Shown here one piece after another: positions 12,546-25,170 of a stretch of DNA of 64,000 nt. The position numbers and the translations under genes are program-made. Positions within the stretch are counted from its first letter, which is position 1; each line of letters starts with the position of its first letter. The DNA is from Abelmoschus esculentus (taxonomy: Eukaryota; Streptophyta; Magnoliopsida; Malvales; Malvaceae). The stretch is taken from NCBI GenBank assembly GCA_035048815.1, contig JAUCBN010000036.1:3978001-4042000 (forward strand). The letters run 5' to 3'. The notes beneath the pieces were generated by a model. It was not told the DNA's origin. It made no database searches and was given only the letters and a program-made list of their open reading frames with translations.

Positions 12546-13908
12546 GTCTCTCGAGCTTGGGGAAAGAGAGTGTACGAGCGTGGGCTCTTTTTTGGAAAGA
12601 AACCAAAATAGGAATATATAGTTTCTAAATACTTATAAAATCTATCACTATTCACCCGTGCCATGGGGATGATATGAAGGGGTTATAATTAATTTATAAG
12701 TACAGGAAAGAGAAAAGGAAATGGTTCGAGTTAAAGGTAAATAGGGGAGGATTAAGAGTTAATTAAGACGTGCATGTGGGATGGTGGGGGTCTTAAATGG
12801 CTGTTGGCCAATCTGGCTAAGTCCCCACAAGAATCATGAAGCGTTGTTATGCTGTTATCCAGTAGGAAGAAAGAGATAAAAGAGTAGCAGCAAGCAAAGC
12901 AATAATAGCCCACACCCACCCAGTTCATCTCTAAGAATGCTTGTGTATTCTTGCAACCCAGTTGAATGAACCCTTCACACTTAACTGGTCTCAAACTGCT
13001 GTCCTTTTTGTCGTGGCTCAGGCCAAAGGACAGTCAAACTTAGTAACCAGAGGATCTGAGGGCTTGTTATAGGATCATAGCTTTAATTTCTTTAGAATCT
13101 GAGAGTTTAGACTTGTTTTTTTCCAGTTCCACACAATTTGAAGGGTCGTTTGTATTGCAACTAGCTTGTTGTAAATTGTAATGGACGGTGCGCTGGGTGA
13201 CTAAGGGACCTGCCCTGCTTCCCAACCCCCATCGGTAGAAGCTTATGGACCTTGGATCCTTCTTTAGAAAACTTTTCTTTTCCTCATAACAATGATGCTA
13301 ACATCATTTTTTTGTTTATTTATAGCATTAAATGTAGTTAATCAACATTCTGAAGTGGTCGTTGCTGTTTGCTGGTGGCAAAGGTGAACTTTCTATTTTT
13401 CCTACCAGCAACAGACCTTTATGATGGGGTTTTCTGCTGCAAATGGGGGTTTTCTGTGACACCCTCCCCCTTTTCTGCAACATTTCTCCCAAACTAGTCT
13501 ATTGTATAAGCTTTTATTTGAGTTCCTTCTGCATCTTTAGAGCTTGAAACATATGATCTACACCCAATTGCTGCAGGTTGAAGATCTTGAACTGGTCCAT
13601 TCACCACTCATGGTTTTAGCCTCGATGCTCGAGGTCACATGCCAGGGATATCGGCACAATCAGTAGTCTCTCAAGCACTTTAGTTCTCCATTAGCATTCA
13701 TTCAAATTATATTACATCACAGTACACAAAAAAGATGAAGCTCACATACATTAGATCATACCAGAGTCAATAAGCATACAATCATCTTCCCTAATCTTAC
13801 AAAACTAAGTAGTGATGATGAAGAAGAAAGATGAGACAACAAAAACACAGGGTGCTCACTCCAGATACATGACAAAGCAGCTTTAAAACCATCCTAGAAC
13901 CCTAAACC
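12546..13908. other. Intergenic: promoter side of the 12.1-kb gene, 3' flank of the NOI gene
   Basis: About 12546-13000 should hold the leader and promoter of the minus-strand gene ending at 12088. Sequence up to about 13700 is of mixed composition with C-rich and G-rich patches (for example 13190-13260). About 13700-13908 is the likely 3' UTR of the NOI gene. The open frame at 12752-12994 has no family resemblance. Confidence 0.4.
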
Positions 13909-14963
13909 TTAGGCCTTGACACAACAGCTGAAGTAGCTGAGGATTCTCCTCCTTGTCTGCCAACAAAATCAAAAACCAAAGAAACAATATTAAAACATAG
14001 AATCTTCAATGTTCTTATATTTAATTCATTGATCCAAAAAGAAAGAAGCATTGGACTATATTATAAACAACAAAGAAAAAGATGAAATGATCCAACTAAG
14101 CAACTTCCTACTTCCCCAACAGCCTAGCACATGCATGCCACTAACGTTAATTATCTGTGATTCTGTATACTCGACATAGTTAAGGCACGAGCTACCAACC
14201 AAAACTAGATCATCTATATTCAGAGTACATTATCTGATAAAATAAAGGGAATTTCGTGGAAGGGGGAATCTTACAGATGGAGAGTGATGGTTTTGAGGGT
14301 AAGTGTGGTGAACATCAGTAGGAGCGGTGCTAACACCGGTGGCAGTTGGGTTAATGAAGTCTTCTTCATTTCCAAGACTAGCTCTTGAAACATCCCTCTT
14401 GTTTTGCTTCCTCATTTCCCTGATTTTTGAGAAGTCGAGAGAGTAATCCGGCACCTGTCCCTTCTGCTCCCAGTCCCCAAATTGAGGCACTGATAGCCAT
14501 GGAGCGTTTTTCTACATCACCAAACCAGTATCAGTCCTTGTTTTCATTAAAACAGAGGAAACCAACAGCCATTAACACAAAGCATATTCAATAATAGAAT
14601 AGATTGCATTGTTTCCCTGTCAAACTGTAAGGAAATCATAAATTTATCGTTTTTTCTTCTGTAAAGAGGAGTTTCACCTTTTAAGATTGGACAAGTAAAC
14701 AGAAAAGGAGAACCCCATAAATCCACTAATCCATACACTTTGCAATTGTAAAATTAAACTACTTTTCATCAATCAATGGACTTCAAAAACATAAGAACTG
14801 GTTAGACTCAAACAAACTCCAGAACTGAAAACGACTCTAACTCCATATGATTGTTGTAAGTTCAAAATTACTGAACTTTCATCTCCAAGAGTTGCAACAA
14901 AACAAAGATAGAGTTAAAAACCCAACCCAAAACCAAAGAACTTACCTCCTTTCGATCTTCCAT
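13909..14963 (-). CDS. RIN4/NOI-family protein (AvrRpt2-cleavage-type motif, C-terminal acylation cysteines)
   Basis: Three exons, 14963-14946 (six codons), 14511-14275 and 13956-13909, give a 100-residue protein. The first exon encodes only MEDRKE. Exon 2 opens with VPQFGDWE, matching the VPxFGxW motif that defines the NOI/RIN4 family and is the cleavage site of the bacterial protease AvrRpt2 in RIN4. It continues into the conserved block YSLDFSKIREMRKQNKR. The last exon encodes RRRILSYFSCCVKA; the paired cysteines near the end match the site where family members are acylated and anchored to the plasma membrane. Known members regulate basal immunity and exocytosis. With one NOI domain and 100 residues, this is a short NOI protein rather than full-length RIN4, which has two such motifs. 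No lesion seen. Confidence 0.9.
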
Positions 14964-15649
14964 GCTTGATACCAACAGAAGGAAAAGAAAGTTCCCAAAG
15001 CTTGAAGGAGTAAATTTAGTAATCTAAATGGTCAACTGATAAAATGAAAGACCAGGAGGAAAGGGGGGATTTTTAAAGAAAATAGGAGGAACTGTGTGAG
15101 GATTGGCTGAGCTCTAACGAATATAAATAGAGTAGGCAGGACACTGGACAGCACCGATTTGGGGGGTCTTTAATGCAAGCAATCAGTCTACTGCCTACAA
15201 TCTTCCCATTTTATAAGCATTGTTTCTTCATGCTAAAAACAGGTAAATTTCATTTAACTATAGATTTAGTAACCATTATTACTTTTAAAAAAGACTGAGT
15301 CTTTTGTTATTCTCAATACTGGTCCTTCCTTTTTGTTGGAATTACACGGCATGCCACTCTTTCGAACACGCTTTACCTACGTGTCTTTTTTAGCTTTTAG
15401 TACATCTGTCTTTTCCCTTCCTCTGGTGCACTATGCTAGGCGTAATGGCCGTCTCCTTCCTTCAACCATAATTGAGTAGGATGTTTCGAGCTTGATAAAG
15501 AATAAGTGTCTATGTTTCATTATTTTAATGTTTTAGGAATAAGTTTTGTGTTCTTTAATTGTTTTTCTTTAGGTTGTGAAAAAATGTTCCCCGTTCGAGC
15601 AAATGAACGTGTACTCGGGTATTTTTATAAAGTTTTATTTGTATATATG
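14964..15649. other. Upstream region of the NOI gene
   Basis: Divergent flank with no gene. A minus-strand TATTTATA-like box lies at about 15121-15131, some 160 bp upstream of the NOI start codon; this is a plausible but unproved TATA element, and TATAAG at about 15213-15217 is an alternative. Confidence 0.35.
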
Positions 15650-16145
15650 TAGGGGTGGACAGTCAAGAGAGTTTGGACTGCTCCACGGATCTAGGCATAG
15701 GTGAATTCCTACACACCATCGGAGCGGCCCCTACCGCTGAACGATGGTGTGCATTTGTCTTCTTTGTAATCCCCAAAACACTTTCTTTAATAAGATCACT
15801 TTTATTTTCCTTCGGGAATAGTCGAGGTCTACTTGGTGCTTTCGCTATGCTCCACAGTATCGGCTGTGGCATAAAGGATTGTGTCTGGGAGAAGAATGAC
15901 TTATGTAACTTAGATGCTGACGCTTCCGCGAAAGGTCCTTAATGAAGGACGTGTGTGGTGAAGGTTGACTTGTTTAGAATGTGTTCTTTTTCAAGTGTCG
16001 CACGACTTAACCACCTAAAAATACGAGGGCTAAGACCCACGACCTAAGGGTGCAAGGACTAGGTCCGTGACACTATGCGCTAGCTGTCTCAACAAAGGCA
16101 GCAGCCAACGTTTATCCCGCAACGCGGTCTTTCGGGGGTTTAAAT
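15650..16145. other. Organelle-like DNA island (candidate mitochondrial insertion)
   Basis: About 500 bp of near-balanced base composition sits abruptly in DNA that is otherwise about 70% AT. Its style (for example CCTTCGGGAATAGTCGAGG, GACGCTTCCGCGAAAGG and AACGCGGTCTTTCGGGGG) is like plant mitochondrial intergenic DNA. A 95-codon open frame at 15655-15942 has no family resemblance and is probably chance. The mitochondrial origin is inferred from composition and wording only; I did not recognise a named locus. Confidence 0.4.
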
Positions 16146-17941
16146 AGGTTTGCTTCGTTTTACTTCAAGGTTAAAACTATATTACAACTCATTAAATTAT
16201 TAACATATATTTGTTTTGGCTATGAAGTTTTTAAAAGTTATAAAATAGTCATTAAGATTATTAACTTTATTGACTTATGATTTGCCCCCTTTAATTCAAG
16301 ATTGTTCCTTATTTGTTATTGATCTTCAAATATCCTAACATTTATGGTCTGGCTTTATACTTGATTATCTGTATTATTAATGGTTTACACCATTAAATTT
16401 GTTACATCTAACGTGAGTTATTTTATTTCAGTTAAGAGAATGATTGTTGATTTTGATAATCACGGATTTAAATATATATTTTAGAATAAATATTATTTAT
16501 ATCTATTATTTTTTTAAAAAAAATTGTTACATCTAAATACTTATACTCTCGAAGAGAGTATATATTTATTTATGATTTAATACTTAAATATGTGTTAAAA
16601 CTATATTTATTGATATTTTTTGTACTTAAACTAATTTAAACTATAAATAAATGCTTAAAGTTTTAATTTTAGTTATTTTAGGAGCCCTAACCATTAATAA
16701 AAAATATTTAACCAATTAAAATAGACAAATGCTATGTTTTAATTCTTAATTATTTTAATTAATTTTTAAATAAAATTCAATTTTAAAAGTAATCAACGGT
16801 TTTAAATCCTTATAAAATATTCTCAAATCACTAACCCTAAATCTTAAAATTACGGTTATTATCGTCGTTTATTATCTCACTGAAGATCACCATCATTATT
16901 AATGAACTACACAATTGTTTCCTCCAAGTACTAATCATTTATAATCAATAGTAAGTGTGCTGACGATTTTCTTTTTACAATTTTGATTTTTTTTTATTTT
17001 AAAAAATCAATCGACACACCTCTCACCAATTATCCACTGTGAATAGTTGAGAGAAACAGTCGTGGTGGTCCGGCAACAATAATAATAGTCTTTAATGAAG
17101 TAATAAACAATGACAACAATAAAAATTTAAGAATTTTAGGTTTTGAGATTATTTTATAAAAAATTAAAATTATCATTTAAAAATAAATTAAATTAAAAAA
17201 TATAATAAAATTACTATTTAGTAAAAATAATAACATTAATTATTAAACACTTAAAATAATTAAAATTAAAATTTTGAACACTTATTTAAAATTTAAAATA
17301 ATTTAAATATTGAAAACATCAATATAATTTGAATAACTATTTAAATATTAAACCATTTACTTATAAATTTCAGCAAACATATTTTACATTAAATTATAAG
17401 TGATTTTTTACTAATTTATTTTACGTCATTTATTTGAAACTTCTAGAAGTTGTCAAACACTTTTGGTCACGTTAGTGTTCATCCTCTTATTAAATTATTG
17501 TTTTAATCCATCATCAAACACAACATATTTTTTTTCTTCTTTTAAGAATTATTATTTAATTAATTTAATTTAACTCAGAGCGACCGAAAGTACCTCAGGA
17601 TTTATAAGATAACAAAACTTTTGAGTGCATCGAATCGTTTCAAAAGAAACGATGGGTTAAATTAATATGGTGAAATAAAGTAGATATTTTTTTAAATGGG
17701 TTATAATAATTGTTTATATATATATATATATATTGATAATAAATATGTAAACAAAACATTGTAAATAAATCCAGATTATTTTATGATTAATAGAAAATTG
17801 TAAAAAATAATAAAAGTCAAATAGAGGTGAAATTATAAAAATAATCTAACTTAAATTTTTATTTTGGAATATAAGTGATTCCTATCTATATTTAAAAATT
17901 TAGACCAATTTTTACGGTACAAGTAAGAGAATGTCATCTAA
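16146..17941. other. AT-rich intergenic region
   Basis: Low-complexity, AT-rich sequence with a short (AT)n run at about 17717-17733. No gene, RNA or intact transposon is recognisable. Confidence 0.4.
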
Positions 17942-18277
17942 GACGACTTAGGGGAGAATTTCATGTACAGATAACGTTCTCTTTTTAAAATATTAAAAAA
18001 AATAAAGAACATCACTTATACATGACGTTCTCTAAATCATCTTGTATTGATGATATTCTCTTAATTGCACTATGAAAATTTACTTACATTTCAAAATAAA
18101 TTTTGGAAAGACGACTTAGGGGAGAACGTCATGTACAGATAGCGTTCTTTTTTTAAAATATTAAAAAAATAAAGAACATCACTTTCACATGATGTTCTCC
18201 CCTAAATCGTCTTGTATTGATGACATTCTCTTAATTGCACTATTAAAATTTACTTATATTTCAAAATAAACTTTAAA
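17942..18277. repeat. Tandem duplication of a 168-bp hairpin unit
   Basis: Two adjacent copies (17942-18109 and 18110-18277) each begin GACGACTTAGGGGAGAA. Within each copy the left half (GACTTAGGGGAGAACGTCATGTA) is mirrored by a downstream inverted partner (ACATGATGTTCTCCCCTAAATC), so each unit folds into a hairpin. Copy 2 keeps the better pairing. This looks like a MITE or foldback sequence that was duplicated in tandem. Confidence 0.75.
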
Positions 18278-19338
18278 CATCTCATTTTTCTAAATAAAAA
18301 TTTCAAATACCTTATATATTTAAGATTTTTGATCAAATATAGGTGAGACAATGATAAATATATCAAACATATATAGAACTGTTGCTAGTTTATAAAACAA
18401 ATATCAAACATTGAGTTGAATTGTTAAATAAACGTGCTAACTCTGAAAACAGGCAATAAATTTTATAAAATCTCATAATTAAACATTGGACATTGATCGT
18501 TCATTTATTATACTGATATTATTGTTATTCAAATTAATAATATTTACGAACAATCACTATTATTTTAATCACTGAAGTTAAATAACTTGTATAATTGTAA
18601 TCTATTTCATCTTTATCTAGAGTGACTGAAAACATGTTATTTATTGTAATAAATTTGAAATCCTAAATTTATTTTATTGTAGATATTCTATATTAAATAT
18701 TTATTAATATTTATCTGTGACTTTTTCAAAGAAGAAAAAAGAAATATAATTAAAAAAAAACTCAAGTAGGAAGAAGAAGGGAAAAGAATGAAGATTCCGT
18801 TTATTATCCTTCAGGATACGTGGATTACACAGAATCATGCATTGGATTTGACGTGGCAAAAACCGGGAGGCAGAGTCAGTTTCCTATCCCCGGTTGGGCC
18901 AACCAAAACCACAGAATCTTCTTTCAGAAATCAGCTCTCTTATCTCATCTCTCTCTCTCCTCTTGGGCCACAAGTTTATATTTTTATCAAAAGCCTTTAA
19001 CAAAAATATATCTTAATCGTCAAAGATGAATTTTTTCCCAATGAATATGATATGATGCTATTGATGTGTGTATATTTGTTTTTATGGAAAATGTTTTTAG
19101 AAATTTCAATTTTATTTAAATAGAAAAATAGTGATTTTATTTTATTTTCCATGGACTATAATCGCCTATAGAACTAGAAGGATTCCCCTTCTCTTTCACC
19201 CGTATGTGTCTGCAACTTGTGGGCTGAGAGTTCATCGGTTTATTTCACATTGGAACTATACTATTGCCGTTCTTCTGATATTATCATTCTTTTCCTTTCT
19301 TTTCCCAGTACTTTCCTTCACTTTCCCACTACCCAAAC
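18278..19338. other. Upstream region of the ABCF5 gene
   Basis: About 18278-18780 is AT-rich filler. About 18790-18990 is richer in GC and has ACGT-core motifs (TACGTGGA near 18817 and GACGTGGCA near 18850) resembling G-box elements, then a CT-rich stretch near 18940-18960. About 19200-19338 is the likely leader. No separate gene is supported. Confidence 0.4.
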
Positions 19339-22300
19339 ATGGACCTTTCCACAAAACTCCACCGCTTAGACCTTCACTCATCATTCTTCCCTTCTCTACG
19401 ACCCTCTTTTACAAGGGCTTCCTCCTCATTTGTGTCTCCCAAAAATCTCAAATTTAGACCCACTAGAATAACTGCCCAAGTTTCCACTCTCAGTGTTGAA
19501 ACCTCCGTCGAAGACCCTAAAAATGACATCGAATCGTTGTTTTCATCCGACACGGTCCAAGAGATTGATCGGAGGCGTGGAAACAAGCAATCCAACACTG
19601 GTGCTTCGGGTATTTCCTCCGGTGTAAAGCTCGAGAATATTAGCAAGAGCTATAAAGGAGTGACGGTTTTGAAGGATGTGAGCTGGGAAGTGAAAAAAGG
19701 AGAGAAAGTTGGATTGGTTGGAGTAAACGGAGCAGGGAAAACGACCCAAATGAGAATTATAACGGGGCTAGAAGAACCCGATTCGGGAAACGTCATAAAG
19801 GCTAAACCCCACATGAAAGTTGCGTTCTTGAACCAAGAATTCGAGGTTTCAATGAGTAGGACGGTGAGGGAGGAGTTCATGAGTGCCTTTAAAGAGGAAA
19901 TGGAGATCTCTGAGAGGTTAGACAGGGTTCAAAAGGCGATAGAAGGGTCGACCGAGGATTTGGAGTTGATGGGAAGGCTTTTGGATGAGTTTGATTTGTT
20001 GCAAAGAAGAGCTCAGGCTGTGAATTTGGATGAGGTTGATGCCAAGGTTAGCAAGTTGATGCCGGAGCTCGGGTTTTCCCCTGAGGATTCGGATAGGTTG
20101 GTTGCCAGTTTTAGTAGCGGCTGGCAGATGAGGATGTCACTTGGAAAGATTTTGTTGCAGGTAAAGTTGTTAATTTGATATCATGATAGTTGCCTAATTT
20201 GAAGAGGTATAGGAATTCACTTCCAGAATTGCGTAGGAGGCTGATAACTAACCCATATATTTTATCAATGTGTAGTCTATACATATTTATAGTAATGTTC
20301 AAAATAATATTGTTTATTTTTGCATAAGTGATAGTTGTGATTGGATGTAGACTGCGAATTTCGACTATTAGCAGTCTAGCTTGTTAGATATCTTTTGTTG
20401 ATGTGGACTGTGGAGGTTGTTAATTTGTAGTTCATGTGTATGATATGTAGTAGAGGATATTGGTATTACTATTTCTAGTTGTTTTGTTAATATAGATGTA
20501 AATTTGCAGGAGCCTGATTTATTGCTTTTGGATGAGCCTACAAATCACCTTGACCTTGATACAATTGAGTGGCTTGAAGGATATCTGAACAAGCAAGATG
20601 TTCCAATGGTCATTATATCTCATGATAGAGCTTTTCTAGATCAGCTATGTACAAAGATTGTGGAGACTGATATGGGTGTTTCCAGAACATTTGAGGGTAA
20701 TTATTCTCAGTACGTTGAGGTGAAGGCAGCATGGGTTGAAACTCAGTATGCTGCGTGGGAGAAGCAACAGAAGGAAATTGAGCAGACAAAAGACTTGATA
20801 AGCCGATTAGGTGCTGGGCAAATTCTGGCCGTGCTTCTTCTGCCGAAAAGGTATGATTGAGGGGAATTCATTGTGAGGAAACAACCCGTATTCTTTGGTC
20901 ATTGTTGTACAGTTTTCTGCCATCATAACATTATCCGGTAAATATGCATATACAATGATGAAATAAAATTATTCCCAGATTGCCAACTTTCTTGACTGAC
21001 CTTCAAACGAGTGCCCGTGTTTTCATCAGATTGCCATCATAACTTTACTGTATACAATTGATTATTTTACCCTGTACAATTAATTCCATACAGAAGTGAG
21101 TTACTTTGAACTCTGGAATGCTGAATGTAAGAAGCCATGCATATTGAAAGGTGATCATTGGGATACTTTTCTGGATTCATCCAGAATTCTGGGTTAATTA
21201 CAATTAGCTAGGAAATTTTGTTGAATTCAGTTGGTAGTTGTATAACTTTCACCAAAGGTTGTTCATTATCTTCTGCGCAAGAGTTTCTTCTTTCCTCATC
21301 AATTTTTACAATCACCGGGATCGGATCAAGTGGTTTTCTATTCTGGACCAAATGATGCACAGGACGGGATGAGGATGAAACCTGTGTAGTTTTCTTGACG
21401 TGATGAGCAGAGAGTTGATTTTCATAAACAGTATCACCTATGAATAATGGCTTGCTACTTGGTTCTCTTTTCTTTTTCTACTTTTTCCATTTTATTTTAT
21501 TTCACACAATCCTAAGTTAGCCTCATGATTGTTTTGCATTCCTTAAACTAGTTCTCAGTAATGCCGTTGAAAATTTGTTTGGAGACTAAGGTTGCTTCTG
21601 CTTGAAAATTTTGTCTTGTGTTGTCTTTCTTTTGATTTTGATGTTGTTTGCCACTTGAGAGTTACTGGTTCATCATACTTTGTGCTTCCATTTAATGAGA
21701 TTTAGACTCAAAACCTTTTTTCTGGCTACTTAATGTCTTCTTATCCTTCTGTGCGGTAATAGAAACTGGAGAAACTTCAAGAAGAGGATCAAATAGAGAA
21801 GCCATTTCAACGGAAACAAATGAAGATCAGGTTCCCTGAGCGTGGAAGAAGTGGCAGATCTGTTGTTACTGTTAAGAATCTGGAATTTGGTTATGAGGAT
21901 GAGGTGAGTTGAAATGTTTGATTGTGTTAGGAGGATAGTTTGGATTTTTTCACTCTTTTTTAGAAATATTTGGTTTCTGTGCCAGATGCTGTTTAACAAA
22001 GCAAACCTATCAATTGAAAGAGGAGAGAAAATTGCCATTATTGGTCCAAATGGTTGTGGAAAGAGTACTTTGCTGAAACTGATAATGGGTTTGGAGAAAC
22101 CAAGTGGTGGTGAACTGCTCCTTGGGGAGCATAATGTTCTTCCAAATTATTTTGAGCAGAATCAGGTATCCAGCCTCTGAGAATTTGTTATTTATAGCTG
22201 AGATGATTACGATCTTCCTGCTAGTTCCCGAGCTTCTCTTTTGAGCTAAAAAAGTACAAAAGCACTAAATTCAGTCAACATTCTTTCAGGCAGAGGCTCT

Positions 22301-23659
22301 TGATTTGGATAAAACGGTGCTTCAGACAGTAGAAGAAGTTGCGGAGGACTGGAGAATTGATGATATTAAGGGACTCCTTGGTCGTTGCAACTTCAAAGCT
22401 GATATGCTTGACAGGAAGGTTTCCCTTTTGAGTGGTGGTGAGAAGGTAATTACAGTGCATAGAATTCTTTATCAAATGCTTCTTTATATCTATCATGAGT
22501 TCATCAAAGTTTAAAAAAAAGGCTTTGTTTTATGGTTTGAATCTATTTCATTTATTACTACTTTACATTTTGTCAAATTATAGGTACTTAATCAGAAGTT
22601 GTTGGTTGCTTGAGGGTGTATTGAATTCAAATGTTAACCATCAATCCATCATACATGCTGATAAATTTTGATACAAGACTAACCTAATATGGATCTCTTT
22701 AATGTATCAGGATCCGCATTTTAGTTCTTCTCGAGCCTACTCCCCCCTCCCCTAATGTTTTGTGAATTTAAAGCTTCTTGCATATCGTTTGTCATGTCTT
22801 AGCTGATTGTGTGTCAAAGGCTGGATTTGAATGTTGTGTTTTTATGTTCCATTCAGGCACGTCTCGCTTTCTGCAAATTCATGGTAAAACCATCCACCCT
22901 ACTAGTTTTGGATGAACCAACTAATCATTTGGATATACCCTCAAAAGAGATGCTAGAGGTTTGGCTCTCTTTATTTTCCTTCATCTTTTTTATTCTTTAT
23001 ATCGATATTGTAGCATTTAGAATTTTAGATTTATCACTCATTTATTTTGCACCCCTTCGATTGTATCAGGAGGCAATAAGAGAGTACAGTGGTACTGTCA
23101 TTACAGTTTCTCATGACCGATACTTCATTCGGCAAATAGTGAACAGAGTAGTGGAAGTAAAAGACAGCCATTTGCAGGACTATGCAGGCGACTATAATGT
23201 ATGATTTTCTTGTTTAAAGACTGGACATATGCTTTTTAAGGTCATTCAGATACATGTTTACTATATTGGTGCATCAGCTAAGTTTATTGATGGTAATTAC
23301 CTAAAATACATTGTTTATTCCTCGAGTAATGATGGGTACAAATTCCAAATGGACAGTATTACCTGGAGAAGAACCTAGAGGCAAGGGAGAAGGAACTTGA
23401 GCGTGAGGCGGAGCTCGAAGAGAAAGCTCCGAAAGTGAAAGCCAAATCAAAGATGTCAAAGGTAAGCAAATAGCCATGACCCTGTGATTCCAAGCTTTTG
23501 TAACCGGAGAGATTGTATGTGTAGTTGTACATGATATCATCCACCCTGCTCTGTTTTCAACAGGCAGAGAAGGAAGCTCAAAAGAAGCAAAAGAGGCAGG
23601 CATTTCAAGCAGCTAAACAAAAGTCGAAAGGGCTGAAGAATTCCAAGAGATGGAACTGA
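19339..23659 (+). CDS. ABCF5: ABC-F subfamily ATPase (ABCF5-like), with a 1-nt frameshift in exon 2
   Basis: Nine exons: 19339-20160, 20510-20850, 21763-21903, 21986-22165, 22290-22445, 22857-22958, 23070-23198, 23357-23461, 23564-23659. The total is 2,072 bp, one short of 690 codons plus stop, the length usual for plant ABCF5. Domain order: Ser/Thr-rich transit-like N-terminus; NBD1 with Walker A GVNGAGKTT at 128-136, signature FSSGWQ at 258-263 and Walker B LLLLDEPTNHLD from 278; the linker; NBD2 with GPNGCGKST, LLSGGEK, LLVLDEPTNHLD and VSHDR; a Lys-rich tail ending KRWN. ABC-F proteins have no membrane domain and act on ribosomes. At 20816-20818 the run GGG should be GGGG: the family reads RLGAGANSGRASSAEK here, but this frame reads RLGAGQILAVLL. 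Splicing to exon 3 then meets a stop within about 11 codons. Either an assembly error or a real null allele. NBD1 has FSSGW where relatives have FSGGW. Confidence 0.9.
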
Positions 23660-24546
23660 ATCTCAACCACATTGATTAAAGATGACCCACACAGTGTAAA
23701 GTGCCTAGGAATTGAATGACCACCACCAGCACCACCACCTCTATAGAAATCTAGTGTTTTGAGGGTTTAAGCTTCATTATTCTTATTTGAAGGTGGTTTG
23801 CAATTATTAAATGCAATGCCTGTTGAACTACATTGGTGGCAAGTAAATGATGTTCCAGAGTCATGTTAAAAACTTGAAATCAAAGTGTCCTTTCTGTCTA
23901 GCTTTCTTAATTTCTTGATGCTTCAAAACAAATTCCTTAAAGATAATGAAACTAAATGTTCATGATTCTCAATTAAGGACCAAGATATAAATTTTTTATT
24001 AGAGATTAAAATATAAATTCTACAATTTAAAGTCTTTTTTAACAATTAAAAACACATTCTTGAAATGCACCCATGCTTACCTGCCAAATTTTAACTCAAT
24101 TTGGCATTTATAAATTATATAACCCTTTCAATTGATGTGTGTTTTATTTAGGACCGAAGTTTTTTAAAAAATATTTTTTAAAAAGTTATATTTTAAAAAA
24201 TTATATAATTATATTCCAAAGTATTAACTTCTTTTTAAAAATGTTATTTTTAATGTATATTCACATAACAAACAACTTTAACACTAAAATGACAAAAATA
24301 TTAGAGTTGTACATAGAATACGAAAAACTCTCATATTAATACAATACTTCATAGTTCAATAATTTAAATAGGATCCATTAGTATTTCTTATGAAAACTTT
24401 ACTATAATTTTAATATTTGGGATCAAGTATACCCGAATATTTCTATATAGGTCCGCCCATGAGCAAAGGTGTGTGAGAAAGTGCAAGGAAATGCCTTTAA
24501 CATCTTTAACCTTCTAATCAAATGCATGACTCAGATTTTGTTTTGG
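23660..24546. other. 3' flank of ABCF5 and intergenic DNA
   Basis: The 3' UTR probably runs to about 23850. The rest is AT-rich with no gene. Confidence 0.4.
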
Positions 24547-25170
24547 TATTTGAATGGATGGAGAGACTTGTGGTTGACATCTGTAATACGTGAACTGTGG
24601 TTTGCTGTTTCTTGGATTCTGGATCAATTTCCAAAATGGTACCCTACAGAGCGTGAAACTTATCTTGATCGACCATCTCTGAGGTTTGTGGTGGTGCCTG
24701 CAGATAATTTTTTCAAGTGTTCACTGTTCACATGATTCTATCATATGAATTATACTAAGATTACCACGTGCTATTTTGGTGTCACTTTCCTTGCTAATTT
24801 TACCTTATTCACAGGTATGAGAAAGAAGGGAAAACTTCAGAATTTACTAGTGTAGACGTTTTTGTGAGCACAGTGGATCCAATGAAAGAATCTCCACTGA
24901 TCACTGCAAACACTACTGTCCTGTCCATTCTCGCCTGTGGATAAAGTTGCAGGCTATGTTTCAGATGTTGGTTCTGCCATGCTAACTTTTGAAGCACTCT
25001 CTGAGACGATTGAGTTTGCTAGGAAATGGATTCCTTTCTGTAAAAAATTCAGTATTGATCCCCGTGCTCCAGAGTGGTATTTTTCTGAGAAGATAGATGA
25101 CCTAAGAAACAAAGTCCATCCGGCTTTCGTCAGGGAAAGGAGAGCAATCAAGATGTGTGACTTGTTGTCA
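24547..25170 (+). pseudogene. Cellulose synthase (CesA) pseudogene fragment 1
   Basis: Exon-like block 24547-24683 encodes LWLTSVIRELWFAVSWILD and QFPKWYPTERETYLDRPSLR, as in CesA after the first membrane helices. A GT..AG intron follows (24684-24814). From 24815 comes YEKEGKTSEFTSVDVFVSTV, DPMKESPLITANTTVLSILA. There the frame breaks: relative to the conserved AVDYPVDK an 11-bp deletion removes VDYP, giving an immediate stop near 24942. In the next frame similarity resumes (VDKVAGYVSDVGSAMLTFEA through EWYFSEKIDDLRNKVHPAF to VRERRAIKM, about 25154) and then is lost. The CesA start, zinc finger, the rest of the catalytic domain and the C-terminal membrane region are absent. Decayed and not functional. 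Confidence 0.88.

Noticed and set aside
15655..15942. 95-codon open frame in the GC island
   Set aside because: No recognisable family and no plausible promoter or introns; the island as a whole looks like inserted organelle-type DNA.
19131..19457. 108-codon frame overlapping the start of ABCF5
   Set aside because: It is a different frame running over the leader and the start of the real exon 1.
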